From contig DASVWD010000176.1 of NCBI GenBank assembly GCA_036389795.1, positions 1 through 33,493 on the forward strand: a stretch of DNA of 33,493 bases, in the 5' to 3' direction. A model generated the notes under the pieces. The model worked only from the letters and a program-made list of their open reading frames with translations. It searched no databases and was not told the DNA's origin. This DNA is from Longimicrobium sp. (GTDB taxonomy: Bacteria > Gemmatimonadota > Gemmatimonadetes > Longimicrobiales > Longimicrobiaceae). A program made the translations under genes and the position numbers. Numbering within the stretch: position 1 is the first letter of the stretch; each line of letters begins with the position of its first letter. This document shows, one piece after another, positions 31,992-33,493 of the stretch.

Positions 31992-33035
31992 CTAGACTTT
32001 CCCTTCCCCACCCTTCCCGAACACCGCCCGCTCGATCTCCTTCAGCCGCTTCATCAGCTCCGGCAGCTTGAAGGTCGCCGCCTGCACGCGCAGGGCCTCG
32101 CGGTGGGGCCGCGCCGGGTAGCCGGAGACCGTCTCGCCCGCCCCGACGTCGCCGAACACCCCCGCCTGCCCGCCGATGCGCGCCCCCGCGCCGATCTCGA
32201 TGTGCCCCTGGATCCCCGCCTGCCCGCCGAGGACCGCCCCGTCGCCCACCCGGGTGCTCCCCGAGATCCCCACCTGGGAGACCACGATCACGTGGCGGCC
32301 GATGCGGCAGTTGTGGCCCACCTGGACCAGGTTGTCGATCTTGGTCCCCCGCCCCACCACCGTGTCGCCCACCGAGCCGCGGTCGATGGTGGTGTTGGCG
32401 CCCACCTCCACGTCCGCCTCCAGGCGGCACCCGCCCACCTGCGGCACCTTGCGGTGCGCCCCGCCCTCGAACACGTAGCCGAAGCCGTCGGCCCCCAGCC
32501 GCGCCCCGCTGTGCACGATCGAGCGCTCCCCCACCACCACCCGGTCGTAGAGCGTCGTCTGCGGGTGGATCACCGCGTCCGCGTCGACCACGCAGTCGCG
32601 CCCGACGACGACGTGCGCCCCGATCCGCGCCCGCTCGCCCACGCGCGTCCCCGCGCCGATCACCGCGTACGGCCCCACCGTCGCCGTCGCCGCCACCAAC
32701 GCCCCCTCGCCGACGATCGCCGTGGGGTGGACGCCGGGCTCGGGCGGCGCCTCGGGGTAGAGCGCCGGGAGCACCCGGGCGAGCGCCCGGCGCGGGTCGT
32801 CCACGCGCACGGCGGTCATCCCGGGGCCGAGCGGCGCATCCGCACTCCGCGCAACGAGAACGGCGCCGGCGCGGGAGGCCTGAATGTACGGGAAGTAGCG
32901 GGCTTCGGCAACGAAAGAGAGCTCGTCGGGCCCCGCCTCGTCCAGCGGCTTCACCCCGCGCACCACACGCGCCCCGTCGCCCTCCACCTCGCCCCCCGCG
33001 ATCCGCGCCACCTCGGCAATCGTCAGCTCGGCCAT
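31992..33035 (-). CDS. lpxD: UDP-3-O-(3-hydroxyacyl)glucosamine N-acyltransferase
   Basis: A 347-aa enzyme that adds the second (N-linked) hydroxyacyl chain in lipid A synthesis. The N-terminal uridine-binding domain (LTIAEVARIAGGEVEGD to about 95) is followed by a left-handed beta-helix of hexapeptide repeats (GVHPTAIVGEGA onward), the signature NLVQVGHNCRIG with catalytic H241 (E. coli H239), LGADGFGYVFE, and a C-terminal helix. ATG 33035 is chosen; a TTG 13 codons upstream is less likely. It is first of the cluster, so the promoter is expected in 33036-33350. Confidence 0.95.
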   Translation of the reverse strand: MAELTIAEVARIAGGEVEGDGARVVRGVKPLDEAGPDELSFVAEARYFPYIQASRAGAVLVARSADAPLGPGMTAVRVDDPRRALARVLPALYPEAPPEPGVHPTAIVGEGALVAATATVGPYAVIGAGTRVGERARIGAHVVVGRDCVVDADAVIHPQTTLYDRVVVGERSIVHSGARLGADGFGYVFEGGAHRKVPQVGGCRLEADVEVGANTTIDRGSVGDTVVGRGTKIDNLVQVGHNCRIGRHVIVVSQVGISGSTRVGDGAVLGGQAGIQGHIEIGAGARIGGQAGVFGDVGAGETVSGYPARPHREALRVQAATFKLPELMKRLKEIERAVFGKGGEGKV

Positions 33036-33286
33036 TCTAGAGTCGCTCGGAAGGATTCCATGGAATACGGCCAACCCCGGATGGTGCTCGTCGGGGTCCC
33101 GCGCCGACCGCGGCCCACCAGCCCCGCCAGGTAGATCCCTCGGGTCGCCACCGCGCCCCTCGGGATGACGTCGTCGCGGGTTCGATGGGCTCTCGGTCTG
33201 GCAGACGATCCCGTAGGGGCGAGGCCTGCCTCGACCGTGCCCGCCCCGGTGCGAGCCCCGCCTCTCGCGAAGAAGACAGCCTTGCA

Positions 33287-33338
33287 GCCTCGCGCAGTTT
33301 GCGAGGCTTCCTGCAGTGGTTGCCGCGGCTCAGCCGCC
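33287..33338 (+). repeat. Dispersed GCAG/TGGTTGCCGCGG repeat copy beside the intron end
   Basis: GCCTCGCGCAGTTTGCGAGGC hairpin followed by TGCAGTGGTTGCCGCGGCTCAGCCGCC, matching 28173-28224 and part of 8309-8372. The stretch 33036-33286 shows GATCCCTCGGG-type repeat fragments and no gene. Confidence 0.65.
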
Positions 33339-33353
33339 CTGAGCCCCCCCCAA

Positions 33354-33427
33354 ATCGGGATAGGGGGGCCGGTCTCCCGGCACCCCCTCCCCCACCACCG
33401 TACGTACGGGTCCGTATACGGCGGTTC
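33354..33427 (-). ncRNA. Group II intron domains V and VI and 3' end (partial)
   Basis: Read on the minus strand, 33427-33394 is GAACCGCCGTATACGGACCC-type domain V. ACCGCCGU pairs with ACGGUGGU (one G-U) and carries a CGC triad. A 4-bp upper stem UACG/CGUA closes a GACC loop, with a bulge on the 3' side. Then 33393-33354 folds as domain VI. GCCGG and CCGGC close a GAGA tetraloop, flanked by GGGGG/CCCCC and GGG/CCC stems, with a bulged A (33361) inside UAU. That A lies seven bases before the end AU, the normal branch-point distance. The catalytic body and any maturase lie beyond the right edge. Confidence 0.7.
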
Positions 33428-33493
33428 GGATGGTTGATGGACTGAGTGTGTTGTGCTCCGTCCTGAGTGAAGAGGCTGCTCCCCGCCGTCCGT

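Noticed and set aside
33428-33493. C-terminus of an intron maturase on the minus strand
   Set aside because: All three minus-strand frames are short and lack recognisable maturase motifs; the gene, if any, lies beyond the window.

Overview
The window is very GC-rich chromosomal DNA (roughly 70% by eye) from a Gram-negative bacterium with a lipid A pathway. A fused lpxC-fabZ gene, bshC (bacillithiol), HAF-repeat and DUF3011 secreted proteins, and many dispersed GTCATYCYGAG-type intergenic repeats together suggest a Gemmatimonadota member of the Longimicrobium type. This is an inference from gene content, not a measured placement.

Positions 1-8200 hold the end of an unidentified gene, a repeat-filled gap, mtnA (methionine salvage), a HAF-repeat lipoprotein, a bifunctional sugar-phosphate aldolase/dehydrogenase, a ribbon-helix-helix/MazF-type toxin-antitoxin pair whose promoter predicts a leaderless mRNA, upp on the minus strand flanked by octamer repeat arrays, a tiny secreted six-cysteine peptide with a defensin-like spacing, and a small membrane protein translationally coupled to an HTH regulator behind a near-consensus promoter with a built-in palindrome.

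Positions 8500-20340 hold a NatAB-like ABC exporter, a protein joining a caspase-like domain to a methyltransferase and coupled to a divergent MurI-like racemase, murJ (convergent), a DUF3011 protein with 24-bp tandem repeats, bshC, an orphan DUF433 gene between inverted repeats, rlmH and a PLP aminotransferase.

Positions 20424-33035 are nearly all minus strand. This is a lipid A cluster read from right to left: lpxD, lpxC-fabZ, lpxA, a Gfo/Idh oxidoreductase, a 32-residue membrane peptide, lpxB, an AT-richer nuclease-like gene, a DUF374 acyltransferase, lpxK, nadB and an alpha/beta-hydrolase lipoprotein. An AT-richer FRG-domain gene follows. Together these genes make the lipid A disaccharide up to the 4'-kinase step. 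LpxH/LpxI and the Kdo transferase are not in the window. The two AT-richer genes look like later arrivals in the same orientation as the cluster. Two identical 53-bp inverted repeats lie inside the cluster, 6.7 kb apart.

The right edge (33354-33427, minus strand) carries what looks like domains V and VI and the 3' end of a group II intron whose body lies beyond the window.

The most interesting candidates are the defensin-like peptide (7179-7385), the caspase-like/methyltransferase plus racemase pair (11073-13126), the leaderless toxin-antitoxin promoter, the AT-richer inserts in the lipid A region, and the intron end.
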